A stretch of 7,582 nt of DNA from Gammaproteobacteria bacterium (GCA_024639445.1 JAHEIJ010000098.1:1-7582); one strand, 5' to 3'; shown: positions 1 through 6,673, counted from the first letter of the stretch. Notes: generated from the sequence alone by a model not told the origin. Translations and numbers: made by a program.

Positions 1-97
1 CATGTCGAGTGCATTGCGATATGTCTGGACGCGTCGGTTTTAATTTGCTATCCATGTGCCACACCCCTTCGATCTTTAACCGCTAAAGGAGCCGGCG

Positions 98-562
98 ATG
101 GTCAAGCTGCAGGTAAACGGTAAGGAACACGAGATCAAGGCCGATCCGGCCATGCCCCTGTTATGGGCCTTACGCGATTTGTTGGGTCTGACGGGTACCA
201 AATACAGTTGTGGCATTTCAGCCTGTGGCGCCTGTACCGTAATGGTCGACGGTAAACCCGTGCGCAGTTGCGTCACCCCGGTGTCCGCCGTTGGCGGTAA
301 AGTTATTATGACCATTGAAGGCCTCTCCAATGATCGCAGTCACCCGGTGCAACAAGCGTGGCTGGAGGAACAGGTGCCGCAATGCGGCTACTGCCAGTCC
401 GGTCAGATCATGGCGGCGGTCGCCTTGTTAAGCCAGACGCCAAAACCCACCGAGGCGGATATCGACTCAGCCATGGCCGGGATGCTATGCCGTTGTGGCA
501 CCTATCCCCGTATCCGCAAGGCCATTAAACGCGCTGCCGCACTAGCGGCCCGGGAGGGCTAA
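98..562 (+). CDS. (2Fe-2S)-binding subunit of a molybdenum hydroxylase (IorA/CoxS type)
   Basis: This is the small electron-transfer subunit of a xanthine-oxidase-family enzyme; it passes electrons from the molybdenum site of its partner (564-2723) through two [2Fe-2S] clusters. The 154 residues have the full family layout. The plant-ferredoxin-type domain has Cys38, Cys43, Cys46 and Cys58 (CxxxxCxxC...C). The C-terminal helical domain has CGYC (Cys96, Cys99) and CRCGTYPRIR (Cys131, Cys133). The length is normal for the family. The start has a good ribosome binding site, AAAGGAG at 85-91, six bases before the ATG. It has no signal peptide; in this family the small subunit is thought to be carried across the membrane folded together with its Tat-exported partner. 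The stop is one base from the next gene, so the two are probably coupled. Bases 1-97 hold no gene and no convincing promoter. The physiological substrate cannot be told from this subunit. Confidence 0.95.
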   Translation: MVKLQVNGKEHEIKADPAMPLLWALRDLLGLTGTKYSCGISACGACTVMVDGKPVRSCVTPVSAVGGKVIMTIEGLSNDRSHPVQQAWLEEQVPQCGYCQSGQIMAAVALLSQTPKPTEADIDSAMAGMLCRCGTYPRIRKAIKRAAALAAREG

Positions 563-563
563 G

Positions 564-2723
564 ATGCCACGCCGGAAACTAAGCCGAAGGGAGTTTCTCA
601 AGGTTACGGGTGCCGTGGGTGGCGGCCTGTTAATCGGCATTCAACTGGGCGGCTGTGAAGAAAAACCGGCAACCACCGCCACTGACACGGTCCCGCCAAC
701 ACCAACACCAACGACTTCAGATTTTAATCCCAAAGTCTGGCTCACCATTGCACCGGACGACAGTATTCGCATCCGTGTCGCCAGCTCGGAAATGGGTCAG
801 GGCGTGATGACTTCCGTGCCGATGCTGATTGCCGAAGAACTGGATGCCGACTGGAGCAAGGTGCAGGCTGAATTCGCGCCGATTAATCCGGCCTTCGCCA
901 ATCCCATCTTCGGCCGCCAACAAACCGGCGGCAGTACCGCTATTCGCGGTTACTGGAACCCGTTGCGTGAAGTCGGCGCTATTGCGCGCGAGTTACTGCT
1001 GGGTGCCGCGGCCCAGATCTGGGGCGTAACTGCAAACGATTGCGAGACCAATAATGGCTACGTTATCCATAGCGGCACGGGCGAACGCCTGAGTTACGGT
1101 GAACTGGCAACCCTGGCCGCAACCCTGCCAGTGCCGGACGCGGCGTTTCTCAAGGAACCGGACGAGTTCAAACTCCTCGGCAAATCCCAACCACGCCTGG
1201 ATGGCCCCGCAAAAGTAGATGGCAGCGCGGAGTTTGGTTTCGATATCCAACTGCCCGGCCTGCTCACTGCGATGGTAGTCCGCTGCCCGGTCTATGGCGG
1301 CAGATTAAAACAGTTCGATGCCACCCAGGCCAAGGCCATGGACGGTGTTCGTGAGGTGCTTGCTATAAAAACCGGGGTGGCCGTGGTTGCAGATCATTAC
1401 TGGGCTGCCAAGCAAGGGCGAGATGCACTCAAGATTGAATGGGACTATGGCCCCAACGCGAAACTCAATTCGGCCGCCATTTCGAAACGTTTTGCCGACG
1501 TGGTCGACAAAGGCACTATCGGTCGGGACGACGGTAACGTTAACCAGACCATCAAAGACGCAACTAAAACAATCGAAGCCGTGTATGAAGTCCCCTATCT
1601 CGCCCATGCCTGTATGGAACCCATGAATTGTACCGCCCATGTACGTAACGGCGAGTGTGATGTTTGGGTGCCGACCCAGGGACAGACCCGCACCCACAAT
1701 ACCGCGATGCAACTCACCGGCCTGCCCACCGAAAAAGTCCGGGTGCATACCACGTTCCTGGGAGGTGGGTTCGGGCGGCGTTCGGAACAGGACTTCGTCA
1801 CCGATGCTATTGAAACCTCTAAAGCAATGGACGCACCGGTCAAGGTAGTGTGGACGCGGGAAGACGACATCCAACACGATTACTACCGCCCGGCCACTTA
1901 TAACCGCCTCACTGCTACGCTCAATAATCAGGGTATGCCCAGTGCCTGGCGGCATCGCATTGCCGGACCTTCCATATTCAACCGGGATGCCAAGGGACGG
2001 GAAGACACCGGCACAGACTGGAGCGCCACCGAAGGTGCCCTGCATTTGCCCTATTCCATTCCCAATGTTCAGGTCAGTTACGCGCAGGTGAACACCGCCG
2101 TCCCCGTGGGTTTCTGGCGCTCGGTCGCAAGTTCCCAAAACACTTATATAACGGAATGCTTTCTGGATGAAATCGCCGCCGCAGCAGGAAAAGATCCCTA
2201 CAAATTACGCCACGAATTGTTACGTGAACAGCCTCGTTACCGTGGCGTACTGGAACTCGCTGCCAACAAAGCCGGCTGGGATCGCCCACCCCCCGCCGGA
2301 CATACTCGCGGCATCGCAGTGGCTTCATCGTTCGGCAGTTATGCTGCGCAGGTGGCTGAGATCTCGATTGATCGCGGTCGGGTCCGGGTGCATCGGGTGG
2401 TCTGCGCCATCGACTGTGGCATGACCGTGAATCCCGATACGATTGAGGCGCAAATGGAAAGCGGTATTATTTATGGCCTCACCGCGGTTCTCCATGGCGA
2501 GATCAACATCGCCCAGGGTCGCGCCCAACAAAGCAACTTTAATGACTATCCCTTGCTGAGTCTGGAAGAGTGTCCCGAGATCGAGGTCCATATCATAAGC
2601 AGCACAGAAGATCCTGGCGGTGTCGGTGAACCAGGCACACCGCCCATTGCCCCGGCCGTGGCCAATGCGGTGTTTGCCGCCACCGGCACACCGGTACGCA
2701 GGCTACCTATTCGGCTTGGTTAA
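564..2723 (+). CDS. Molybdopterin-binding catalytic subunit, isoquinoline 1-oxidoreductase beta (IorB) type, Tat-exported
   Basis: This is the large catalytic subunit of a two-subunit molybdenum hydroxylase that oxidises aldehydes or N-heterocycles; the substrate is not known. The 719 residues are slightly short for IorB-like proteins. An N-terminal twin-arginine motif SRREFLK (residues 7-13) precedes a short hydrophobic stretch ending in LGGC (28-31), so the protein may be a Tat lipoprotein acylated on Cys31. A Pro/Thr linker follows at about 42-51. Cofactor-loop motifs are visible in order: SEMGQG (75-80), TGGSTAIRGYWNPLREVGA (121-139), MEPMNC (around 352), GGGFGRR (400-406), and the C-terminal GEPGTPP with the expected catalytic Glu689. 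The ribosome binding site GGGAGGG (552-558) lies inside the end of the upstream gene. No FAD-binding subunit is nearby, which fits the IorAB/cytochrome-linked type rather than three-subunit CO dehydrogenase or xanthine dehydrogenase. Family assignment is firm, substrate is unknown and the lipid anchor is inferred. Confidence 0.93.
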   Translation: MPRRKLSRREFLKVTGAVGGGLLIGIQLGGCEEKPATTATDTVPPTPTPTTSDFNPKVWLTIAPDDSIRIRVASSEMGQGVMTSVPMLIAEELDADWSKVQAEFAPINPAFANPIFGRQQTGGSTAIRGYWNPLREVGAIARELLLGAAAQIWGVTANDCETNNGYVIHSGTGERLSYGELATLAATLPVPDAAFLKEPDEFKLLGKSQPRLDGPAKVDGSAEFGFDIQLPGLLTAMVVRCPVYGGRLKQFDATQAKAMDGVREVLAIKTGVAVVADHYWAAKQGRDALKIEWDYGPNAKLNSAAISKRFADVVDKGTIGRDDGNVNQTIKDATKTIEAVYEVPYLAHACMEPMNCTAHVRNGECDVWVPTQGQTRTHNTAMQLTGLPTEKVRVHTTFLGGGFGRRSEQDFVTDAIETSKAMDAPVKVVWTREDDIQHDYYRPATYNRLTATLNNQGMPSAWRHRIAGPSIFNRDAKGREDTGTDWSATEGALHLPYSIPNVQVSYAQVNTAVPVGFWRSVASSQNTYITECFLDEIAAAAGKDPYKLRHELLREQPRYRGVLELAANKAGWDRPPPAGHTRGIAVASSFGSYAAQVAEISIDRGRVRVHRVVCAIDCGMTVNPDTIEAQMESGIIYGLTAVLHGEINIAQGRAQQSNFNDYPLLSLEECPEIEVHIISSTEDPGGVGEPGTPPIAPAVANAVFAATGTPVRRLPIRLG

Positions 2724-2725
2724 CA

Positions 2726-3346
2726 ATGCAAAGTAACAACCATGAGCAAAAAGTCCCGCCGACGATCTGCGGCATTCTGCTCGCTGCGGGTCAGAGCCAA
2801 CGTTTTGGTCACACCGATAAGCTGCTACAACCACTCTCCAATGGACTCCCACTGATTACCCAGGCTGTGCGAACAATGCTAACCGCACTTGACACGGTAA
2901 TGGTGGTCGTACCGCCAGACCATGATGCGTTGGCAAAGGCACTGAAAGATGAAGCAGTACAAATCACGATTAATCCTGCAGCCATAGCCGGCATGGGTAA
3001 CAGTCTGGCCAGTGGTGTCACTGCCACAAATGATGCGCACGGCTGGATCATTTGCCTGGCCGACATGCCCTGGATACAACCAACCACCATCAACAAGATC
3101 ATGACCGCCTTACGTAATGGACACCCGCTGGTCGCACCCCGTTATCAAAATCTACGTGGTCACCCCGTCGGGTTCGGTCGTGAATATCGTGAGACCTTAA
3201 TAAATTTGCAGGGTGATGCCGGTGCCCGTTCAGTACTGAAACAACACAAGGCACAATTGCACTACCTGGATGTGAATGATCCGGGCATTCTGCTGGATGT
3301 GGATACACCGGCTGATCTGTTACCACCCAAGATATTGAATGTATAA
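2726..3346 (+). CDS. MocA-like molybdenum cofactor cytidylyltransferase / NTP transferase
   Basis: The predicted enzyme transfers a nucleotide (CMP in MocA) to molybdopterin, giving the dinucleotide cofactor used by xanthine-oxidase-family enzymes. The 206 residues match the family in length and motifs. The nucleotide-binding loop LAAGQSQRFGHTDKLL is at residues 19-34, and GMGNSLASG at 89-97 is typical of MocA and its close relatives rather than MobA. The metal-binding LADMP is at 111-115, followed by RGHPVGF at 144-150, GDAGAR at 163-168 and DVDTPADL at 191-198. The ATG lies two bases after the upstream stop and no clear Shine-Dalgarno sequence precedes it, so translation probably depends on reinitiation from the catalytic-subunit gene. 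Its place as third gene of the operon suggests it serves that enzyme. CTP specificity is family-based inference; a more general MobA-like NTP transferase remains possible. No strong terminator follows. Confidence 0.88.
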   Translation: MQSNNHEQKVPPTICGILLAAGQSQRFGHTDKLLQPLSNGLPLITQAVRTMLTALDTVMVVVPPDHDALAKALKDEAVQITINPAAIAGMGNSLASGVTATNDAHGWIICLADMPWIQPTTINKIMTALRNGHPLVAPRYQNLRGHPVGFGREYRETLINLQGDAGARSVLKQHKAQLHYLDVNDPGILLDVDTPADLLPPKILNV

Positions 3347-3377
3347 CCTACGGTGTCAAAAAACTAACATGTAATTC

Positions 3378-3399
3378 ATTAAACACTGATGTGTTTAAT
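3378..3399 (+). other. AT-rich inverted repeat after the molybdenum operon
   Basis: ATTAAACAC (3378-3386) and GTGTTTAAT (3391-3399) are perfect 9-base inverted arms around a TGAT loop. The hairpin starts 31 bases after the stop of the nucleotidyltransferase gene. It could weakly end or stabilise the operon transcript, or be a protein-binding palindrome. It is AT-rich and lacks a following T run, so it is not a standard intrinsic terminator. Confidence 0.45.
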
Positions 3400-3442
3400 T
3401 GCACCACATAATTTTATCTAAGCACGCTTTATTTGTAATTTC

Positions 3443-3462
3443 TTCTACGTAGTTCTACGTAG
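3443..3462. repeat. Tandem 10-bp repeat carrying two CTACGTAG palindromes
   Basis: TTCTACGTAG occurs twice with no gap (3443-3452 and 3453-3462). Each copy contains the perfect 8-base palindrome CTACGTAG, so two symmetric sites lie on the same face of the helix, one turn apart. They are about 80-90 bases upstream of the predicted start of the sulfide oxidase transcript, a usual place for an activator. The binding protein is unknown. Confidence 0.6.
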
Positions 3463-3486
3463 GCCATAACGCTTTAAATCTTATTT

Positions 3487-3513
3487 TTGACTTATATCAA
3501 TGATGCTAATCAT
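3487..3513 (+). promoter_or_regulatory. Two overlapping FNR/ANR-like boxes upstream of the sulfide oxidase gene
   Basis: TTGACTTATATCAA (3487-3500) matches the FNR-family consensus TTGAT-N4-ATCAA at nine of ten defined positions. A second site, ATGATGCTAATCAT (3500-3513), shares one base with it and matches at eight of ten. Their centres are 13 bp apart. If the -10 elements at 3523-3528 and 3536-3541 are used, start sites near 3535 and 3548 would place the boxes close to -41.5, the class II activator position. This suggests control by an oxygen- or NO-sensing CRP/FNR-family regulator (FNR, ANR or DNR), which is inference from the motif. Confidence 0.6.
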
Positions 3514-3521
3514 AACTGGTG

Positions 3522-3544
3522 TTACATATAGTTCTTACATATAG
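3522..3544 (+). promoter_or_regulatory. Duplicated -10-like decamer TTACATATAG
   Basis: TTACATATAG occurs at 3522-3531 and 3535-3544, separated by TTC, giving a 13-bp period. Each copy holds TACATA and an overlapping TATAG that could act as a -10 element. The period equals the distance between the two FNR-like boxes just upstream, so box and -10 pairs keep the same relative spacing. A transcript from here would have a leader of roughly 70-85 bases before the ATG at 3620. No gene or other clear signal lies between 3545 and the ribosome binding site. Confidence 0.45.
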
Positions 3545-3619
3545 ACAGAACACAAGCCCTGTCTGGTGATAATAATAGTTATGTTATTAACTAAAGTCGT
3601 TGGATGAGGAAGTATCACC

Positions 3620-4897
3620 ATGTCACACATTGTAGTACTGGGTGCCGGGCTCGGTGGCTTACCGGCCACATATGATTTACGCGCGGCCCTGGATAAAAAG
3701 CACCAGGTCACCCTGGTTAATGCTAATGATTTTTTTCAATTCGTGCCATCCAACCCCTGGATTGCTGTAGGTTGGCGCACACGTGAACAAATCACGTTCG
3801 AGCTTGAACCTTACTTAAGAAAGAAAGGCATCAATTTTATTGCACAGTTTGTTGAAAAACTTGCTCCGGAAAAAAACCAACTCATACTGAAAAATGGTGA
3901 CATTGTCGATTACGATTACCTGCTCATCACCACCGGCCCCAAACTGGCGTTTGAAGAAGTGCCGGGCACCGGACCCGTGAATGGTTTTACCCAATCGGTA
4001 TGTACTGTTGAACATGCCGTAAAAGCCCATGAAGAATTTCTTAAACTGGTCGAAGACCCGGGTCACGTGATTGTCGGTGCAGTTCAGGGGGCCAGTTGTT
4101 TCGGCCCGGCCTATGAATATGCCGCTATCCTCGACACCGCTTTGCGGAAAAAACGGATGCGAGATCGGGTTCCCATGACCTTTGTGACCAGCGAACCCTA
4201 TGTGGGTCACCTGGGCCTGGGCGGTGTGGGGGATTCCAGAGGCCTGCTCGAATCCGAGTTCCGCCATCGGCATATTAAATGGATCACCAATGCCAAGGTC
4301 AGCAAAGTCGAAGCCGGTAAAATGTTCGTCGATGAGCACAACGATGCCGGCGAAGTTATCAAACAACATGAACTGGAATTCAAACATTCCATGATGCTGC
4401 CGGCCTTCAAGGGTGTGGATACGGTCGCCAGTGTGGAAGGCTTATGTAATCCACGTGGCTTTGTCATCGTCGACGAACACCAGCGCAGTCCCAAGTATGC
4501 AAATATTTTTGCCGCTGGGGTGTGTATCGCAATTCCGCCGGTTGAAGTCACCCCGGTTCCCACGGGTGCGCCCAAGACCGGATACATGATCGAGTCCATG
4601 GTCACAGCCATTGTGCATAACCTGAAAAATGAACTTACCGGTTACGTCGCCACCGAAAAAGCCACCTGGAATGCCTTCTGTCTTGCCGATCTGGGAGATA
4701 AAGGCGCGGCGTTTGTGGCCCTGCCGCAGATCCCGCCACGCAATGTCACCTGGTTCAAAAAAGGTAAATGGGTCCATTGGGCCAAGATTGCATTTGAGAA
4801 ATACTTCATTCGCAAGATGAAAGCCGGCACATCGGAACCAATTTTTGAAAAGTGGGTGCTGAGACTGGTCGGCATCGTCCGCCTGCATCCCAAGTAA
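3620..4897 (+). CDS. sqr: Sulfide:quinone oxidoreductase, type I
   Basis: This membrane-associated FAD flavoprotein oxidises sulfide to sulfur or polysulfide and passes electrons to quinone. The 425 residues are about the length of the Acidithiobacillus ferrooxidans enzyme (recalled as 434), and many blocks agree with that sequence as I remember it. The N-terminal FAD-binding GAGLGG is at 8-13, followed by FVPSNPW at 41-47, TGPKLAFE at 105-112 and GASCFGPAYEYA at 157-168. PVPTGAPKTGYMIESM is at 312-327. The three redox cysteines appear to be Cys128, Cys160 and Cys354 (in NAFCLADLGD); the first two have the same numbers as in the A. ferrooxidans enzyme and the third is shifted by two. The basic, amphipathic C-terminus (about 385-422) would sit on the membrane. 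The ribosome binding site is GAGGAAG (3606-3612). The gene stands alone between its own promoter region and a strong terminator. Flavocytochrome c is unlikely because no signal peptide is present. Confidence 0.95.
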   Translation: MSHIVVLGAGLGGLPATYDLRAALDKKHQVTLVNANDFFQFVPSNPWIAVGWRTREQITFELEPYLRKKGINFIAQFVEKLAPEKNQLILKNGDIVDYDYLLITTGPKLAFEEVPGTGPVNGFTQSVCTVEHAVKAHEEFLKLVEDPGHVIVGAVQGASCFGPAYEYAAILDTALRKKRMRDRVPMTFVTSEPYVGHLGLGGVGDSRGLLESEFRHRHIKWITNAKVSKVEAGKMFVDEHNDAGEVIKQHELEFKHSMMLPAFKGVDTVASVEGLCNPRGFVIVDEHQRSPKYANIFAAGVCIAIPPVEVTPVPTGAPKTGYMIESMVTAIVHNLKNELTGYVATEKATWNAFCLADLGDKGAAFVALPQIPPRNVTWFKKGKWVHWAKIAFEKYFIRKMKAGTSEPIFEKWVLRLVGIVRLHPK

Positions 4898-4952
4898 CAC
4901 CGACTCCCTACTGTTACTCCTCCCTTGAGTAACTTCCTTTGTCGTTAATGAC

Positions 4953-4979
4953 AAACCGGGTTCCCAACCCGGTTTTTTT
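4953..4979 (+). terminator. Intrinsic terminator after the sulfide oxidase gene
   Basis: AAACCGGGTT (4953-4962) and AACCCGGTTT (4966-4975) form a perfect 10-bp stem around a CCC loop, with a run of seven T at 4973-4979. It begins 56 bases after the stop codon. The oxidase gene is therefore probably transcribed separately from the hydrolase gene that follows. Confidence 0.93.
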
Positions 4980-5050
4980 ATATCTATTGTTTTAGCTTTC
5001 TCCCTACTCCGTATGGATTACACTATAGATATACCTCTAGCGGAGAGAAC

Positions 5051-6034
5051 ATGGCCAAAACCCGCCATCATGCACGGCTCACCAGACGATGGCTGCGAGT
5101 CATCCGCTGGGCCTTCTTCGGGTTGGTCGGCCTCACCCTGTTATTGCTGGCCTTCGCCCTGGTACCGGTGATACCGGACCCCACCCTGCACTATGCCGAC
5201 CGCAAAGGACAACTAGTCGAAGTCCAACAAACTGCCCAATGGCATGAACAGGATTCCATCTACACGGAACTCAGCCTCGTCTCCTCCAGTGGTCTTCGCG
5301 TAGAACTCACCACCCGCTTGCCACTCGCAACAACCTCGCCGCGTCCTCTGGTGTTATTGCTTGGCGGGCGCCGCACCGGTCGCGATGCCGTCAAGATGAT
5401 TACCGATACCCGTGGCGTGGCGTTGGCGGCCATCTCCTATCCCTTTGCCGGGGATCCCAAAGCCAAGGGCATGGCGTTGGTTACCGACTTGTATGACATC
5501 CAGCAGGCCATCAGGGACACTGCACCAGCACTGATGCTGGTGGTGGACTATCTCATCACTCATCCGCAAATCGATCCCAAGCGGATTGAGCTGGCCGGCG
5601 TCAGCCTGGGGGCGTTTTTTGTCAGTGTGCCCGGCGCACTGGATCCGCGTTTTCGTCGCGTCTGGCTCATCCATGGCGCAGGTGAACCGGACAAAGTATT
5701 GGGCAAAGGCACCGAACGCTATATTTCTTTCACACCCTTGAGCTATATCGCCGGCAAACTGCTGGGCTGGATGACATTAAGCCATCATCTCGGGCCGGAA
5801 CAATGGGTTGGCCGCATCTCACCCCGGCCGGTCATCATCATTAACGCACGCCAGGATCCCTCCTTTCCCGCCTCCAGCATCACGGCACTGCATAAGGCGG
5901 CAAATGAGCCCTACGAAATCATCTGGACGGAAGGCTCGCACATCATGCCAAGCCGGATGGAAATCATTGAAGCGATTTCTTCGCTGGTTCTAAGCCGTGT
6001 TGCCCGGGATGCAAATGAAATTCCGGCTAATTAA
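5051..6034 (+). CDS. Membrane-anchored alpha/beta hydrolase
   Basis: This is a 327-residue serine hydrolase of the alpha/beta-hydrolase fold; the substrate is unknown. A strongly basic N-terminus (RHHARLTRRWLRVIR) is followed by one hydrophobic helix at about residues 20-42, so the catalytic domain is probably held on the outer face of the inner membrane. The visible triad is Ser185 in the nucleophile elbow GVSLG (183-187), Asp269 in NARQDPSFP, and His297 in EGSHIM. LLLGGRR (about 102-108) is a likely oxyanion-hole strand and turn. The spacing resembles dienelactone-hydrolase or prolyl-oligopeptidase-like esterases. The start follows GGAGAG at 5042-5047. A TATAGA at 5024-5029 could be a -10 element, but I see no good -35, so the promoter is uncertain. 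The gene stands alone and no hairpin with a T run follows it directly. Its neighbours do not suggest a pathway. Confidence 0.85.
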   Translation: MAKTRHHARLTRRWLRVIRWAFFGLVGLTLLLLAFALVPVIPDPTLHYADRKGQLVEVQQTAQWHEQDSIYTELSLVSSSGLRVELTTRLPLATTSPRPLVLLLGGRRTGRDAVKMITDTRGVALAAISYPFAGDPKAKGMALVTDLYDIQQAIRDTAPALMLVVDYLITHPQIDPKRIELAGVSLGAFFVSVPGALDPRFRRVWLIHGAGEPDKVLGKGTERYISFTPLSYIAGKLLGWMTLSHHLGPEQWVGRISPRPVIIINARQDPSFPASSITALHKAANEPYEIIWTEGSHIMPSRMEIIEAISSLVLSRVARDANEIPAN

Positions 6035-6108
6035 TCAAAAACTTTTACATGACTGACTACTTACATATAAAACCCTTCCACCCTGCCCCCGTAGAAATCC
6101 TCATACTT

Positions 6109-6136
6109 TTGACTCATTTTTTCCCTGATTTGAAAT
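6109..6136 (+). promoter_or_regulatory. Possible promoter of the micropeptide operon
   Basis: TTGACT (6109-6114) matches the -35 consensus at five of six positions. Sixteen bases later TGAAAT (6131-6136) is a weak -10 match at four of six. It would give a leader of about 150 bases before the first micropeptide. The -10 overlaps the first TTGAA half-site of the array at 6130-6165, so a protein bound there could repress it. The weak -10 keeps confidence low. Confidence 0.3.
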
Positions 6137-6165
6137 TTTTTCAACTTTTTTGAATCCATTTTCAA
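6130..6165. repeat. Phased array of four TTGAA/TTCAA half-sites
   Basis: TTGAA at 6130, TTCAA at 6140, TTGAA at 6150 and TTCAA at 6161 alternate in orientation and start 10, 10 and 11 bases apart. They form two palindromes: TTGAAA-TTT-TTTCAA (6130-6144) and TTTGAA-N6-TTCAAA (6149-6166). One helical turn between half-sites is what a multimeric regulator or a curved AT-rich DNA segment would show. The stretch is T-rich, so part of the pattern could arise by chance. Confidence 0.4.
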
Positions 6166-6215
6166 ATGGCGTACGTAGCGCAAAGCGAATTTTTTTTAAT
6201 TAAATCATGAACTTC

Positions 6216-6232
6216 CGACGCTCTTGCGGTCG
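6216..6232 (+). other. Leader hairpin before the first micropeptide
   Basis: CGACGC (6216-6221) pairs with GC-(G)-GTCG (6226-6232, one bulged G) around a TCTT loop. It lies in the presumed 5' leader, downstream of an eight-T run at 6190-6197 and about 65 bases before the start codon. It might affect transcript stability or translation; no known riboswitch is recognised. The rest of the leader shows no further structure that I can support. Confidence 0.3.
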
Positions 6233-6283
6233 AATGTTACAAGCCCGGTTAATTCAACAAAACTGGCCCAAAAAACCAAACAT

Positions 6284-6288
6284 GGAGA
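6284..6288 (+). promoter_or_regulatory. Ribosome binding site that sets the start of micropeptide 1
   Basis: GGAGA at 6284-6288 lies eight bases before the ATG at 6297. The same GGAGA lies seven bases before the starts of micropeptides 2 (6470-6474) and 3 (6662-6666), in similar CAACA-rich surroundings, so the site was duplicated with the gene. This favours ATG 6297 over the in-frame ATGs at 6282 and 6207. Confidence 0.75.
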
Positions 6289-6296
6289 TCAAGACG

Positions 6297-6452
6297 ATGA
6301 CGACTGTAAATAAAATTGTATCTGCCTTTCTGGCCGCATTATTTCTGACTGGTGCCCTGGGTATCACCACCGCCAGCGCAGAAGGTGTACTGAAAACCGA
6401 TCCTATCGATCAACTTTCCAGCGAAGAAATCTTCGATCGTTACGAAAGCTAA
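6297..6452 (+). CDS. Exported micropeptide 1 of a tandem paralogous family
   Basis: This gene codes for a 51-residue peptide of unknown function. Residues 1-28 look like a Sec signal peptide: basic start, hydrophobic core containing KIVSAFLAALF (6-16), and an ASA|EG cleavage site. The mature peptide would be about 23 residues and acidic, and ends in LSSEEIFDRYES. The same C-terminal pattern (LSxEExFxxYES) and the same KIVSAFLAALF core occur in the next two genes, which supports all three as real and related. It is the most divergent of the three: where the others have cysteine it has Val31. An extended reading frame reaches back to 6207, but the added residues match nothing in the paralogs and have no ribosome binding site. 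The next gene starts 29 bases after the stop. I do not recognise the family. Confidence 0.82.
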   Translation: MTTVNKIVSAFLAALFLTGALGITTASAEGVLKTDPIDQLSSEEIFDRYES

Positions 6453-6481
6453 AATCCAAACCACAACAAGGAGAAATTGCC

Positions 6482-6643
6482 ATGATTTCTATTAAGAAAA
6501 TCGTATCTGCCTTTCTGGCTGCCCTGTTCATGACTAGCCTGTTGGCCTCAGCCCCGGTCAGTGCCGCGGAAAAAGGCTGTGTCAGTACCGACTCAGTTGA
6601 GAATCTTTCAGCGGAAGAATACTTCCATCGCTATGAAAGCTAA
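6482..6643 (+). CDS. Exported micropeptide 2 of a tandem paralogous family
   Basis: This gene codes for a 53-residue peptide of unknown function, between its two paralogs. The signal peptide (about 1-28) has a KK start, the shared KIVSAFLAALF core (6-16) and a VSA|AE cleavage site. The predicted mature peptide of about 25 residues begins AEKGCV, carries a single cysteine (Cys33), and ends LSAEEYFHRYES. Its signal region differs from that of micropeptide 3 at only two of 28 positions, whereas the mature parts agree at 15 of 25. The cysteine follows EKG, not a lipobox, so it is more likely available for a disulfide or metal than for lipid attachment. The ribosome binding site AAGGAGA ends seven bases before the ATG, and the next gene starts 30 bases after the stop. 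Confidence 0.85.
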   Translation: MISIKKIVSAFLAALFMTSLLASAPVSAAEKGCVSTDSVENLSAEEYFHRYES

Positions 6644-6673
6644 TTTTCAATCAACAACAACGGAGATAATGCT

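Noticed and set aside
1..97. Promoter of the molybdenum operon (TTGCGA 14-19, TTTAAT 39-44)
   Set aside because: The spacer is 19 bases and both boxes are poor matches; the real promoter may lie upstream of the window.
1305..2138. Long open frame on the minus strand opposite the molybdenum enzyme gene
   Set aside because: It lies wholly within a well-supported gene on the other strand and its translation has no recognisable domain; it is a codon-bias shadow. The same holds for the minus-strand frames at 3815-4387 and 4442-4954.
6169..6197. Intrinsic terminator for the hydrolase gene at the eight-T run
   Set aside because: The bases before the T run form only a three-pair stem (CGC-AAA-GCG), too weak to count as a terminator.
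6207..6296. In-frame N-terminal extension of micropeptide 1 from ATG 6207 or 6282
   Set aside because: No ribosome binding site precedes 6207, the added residues match neither paralog, and alignment with genes 2 and 3 places the start and its GGAGA site at 6297.
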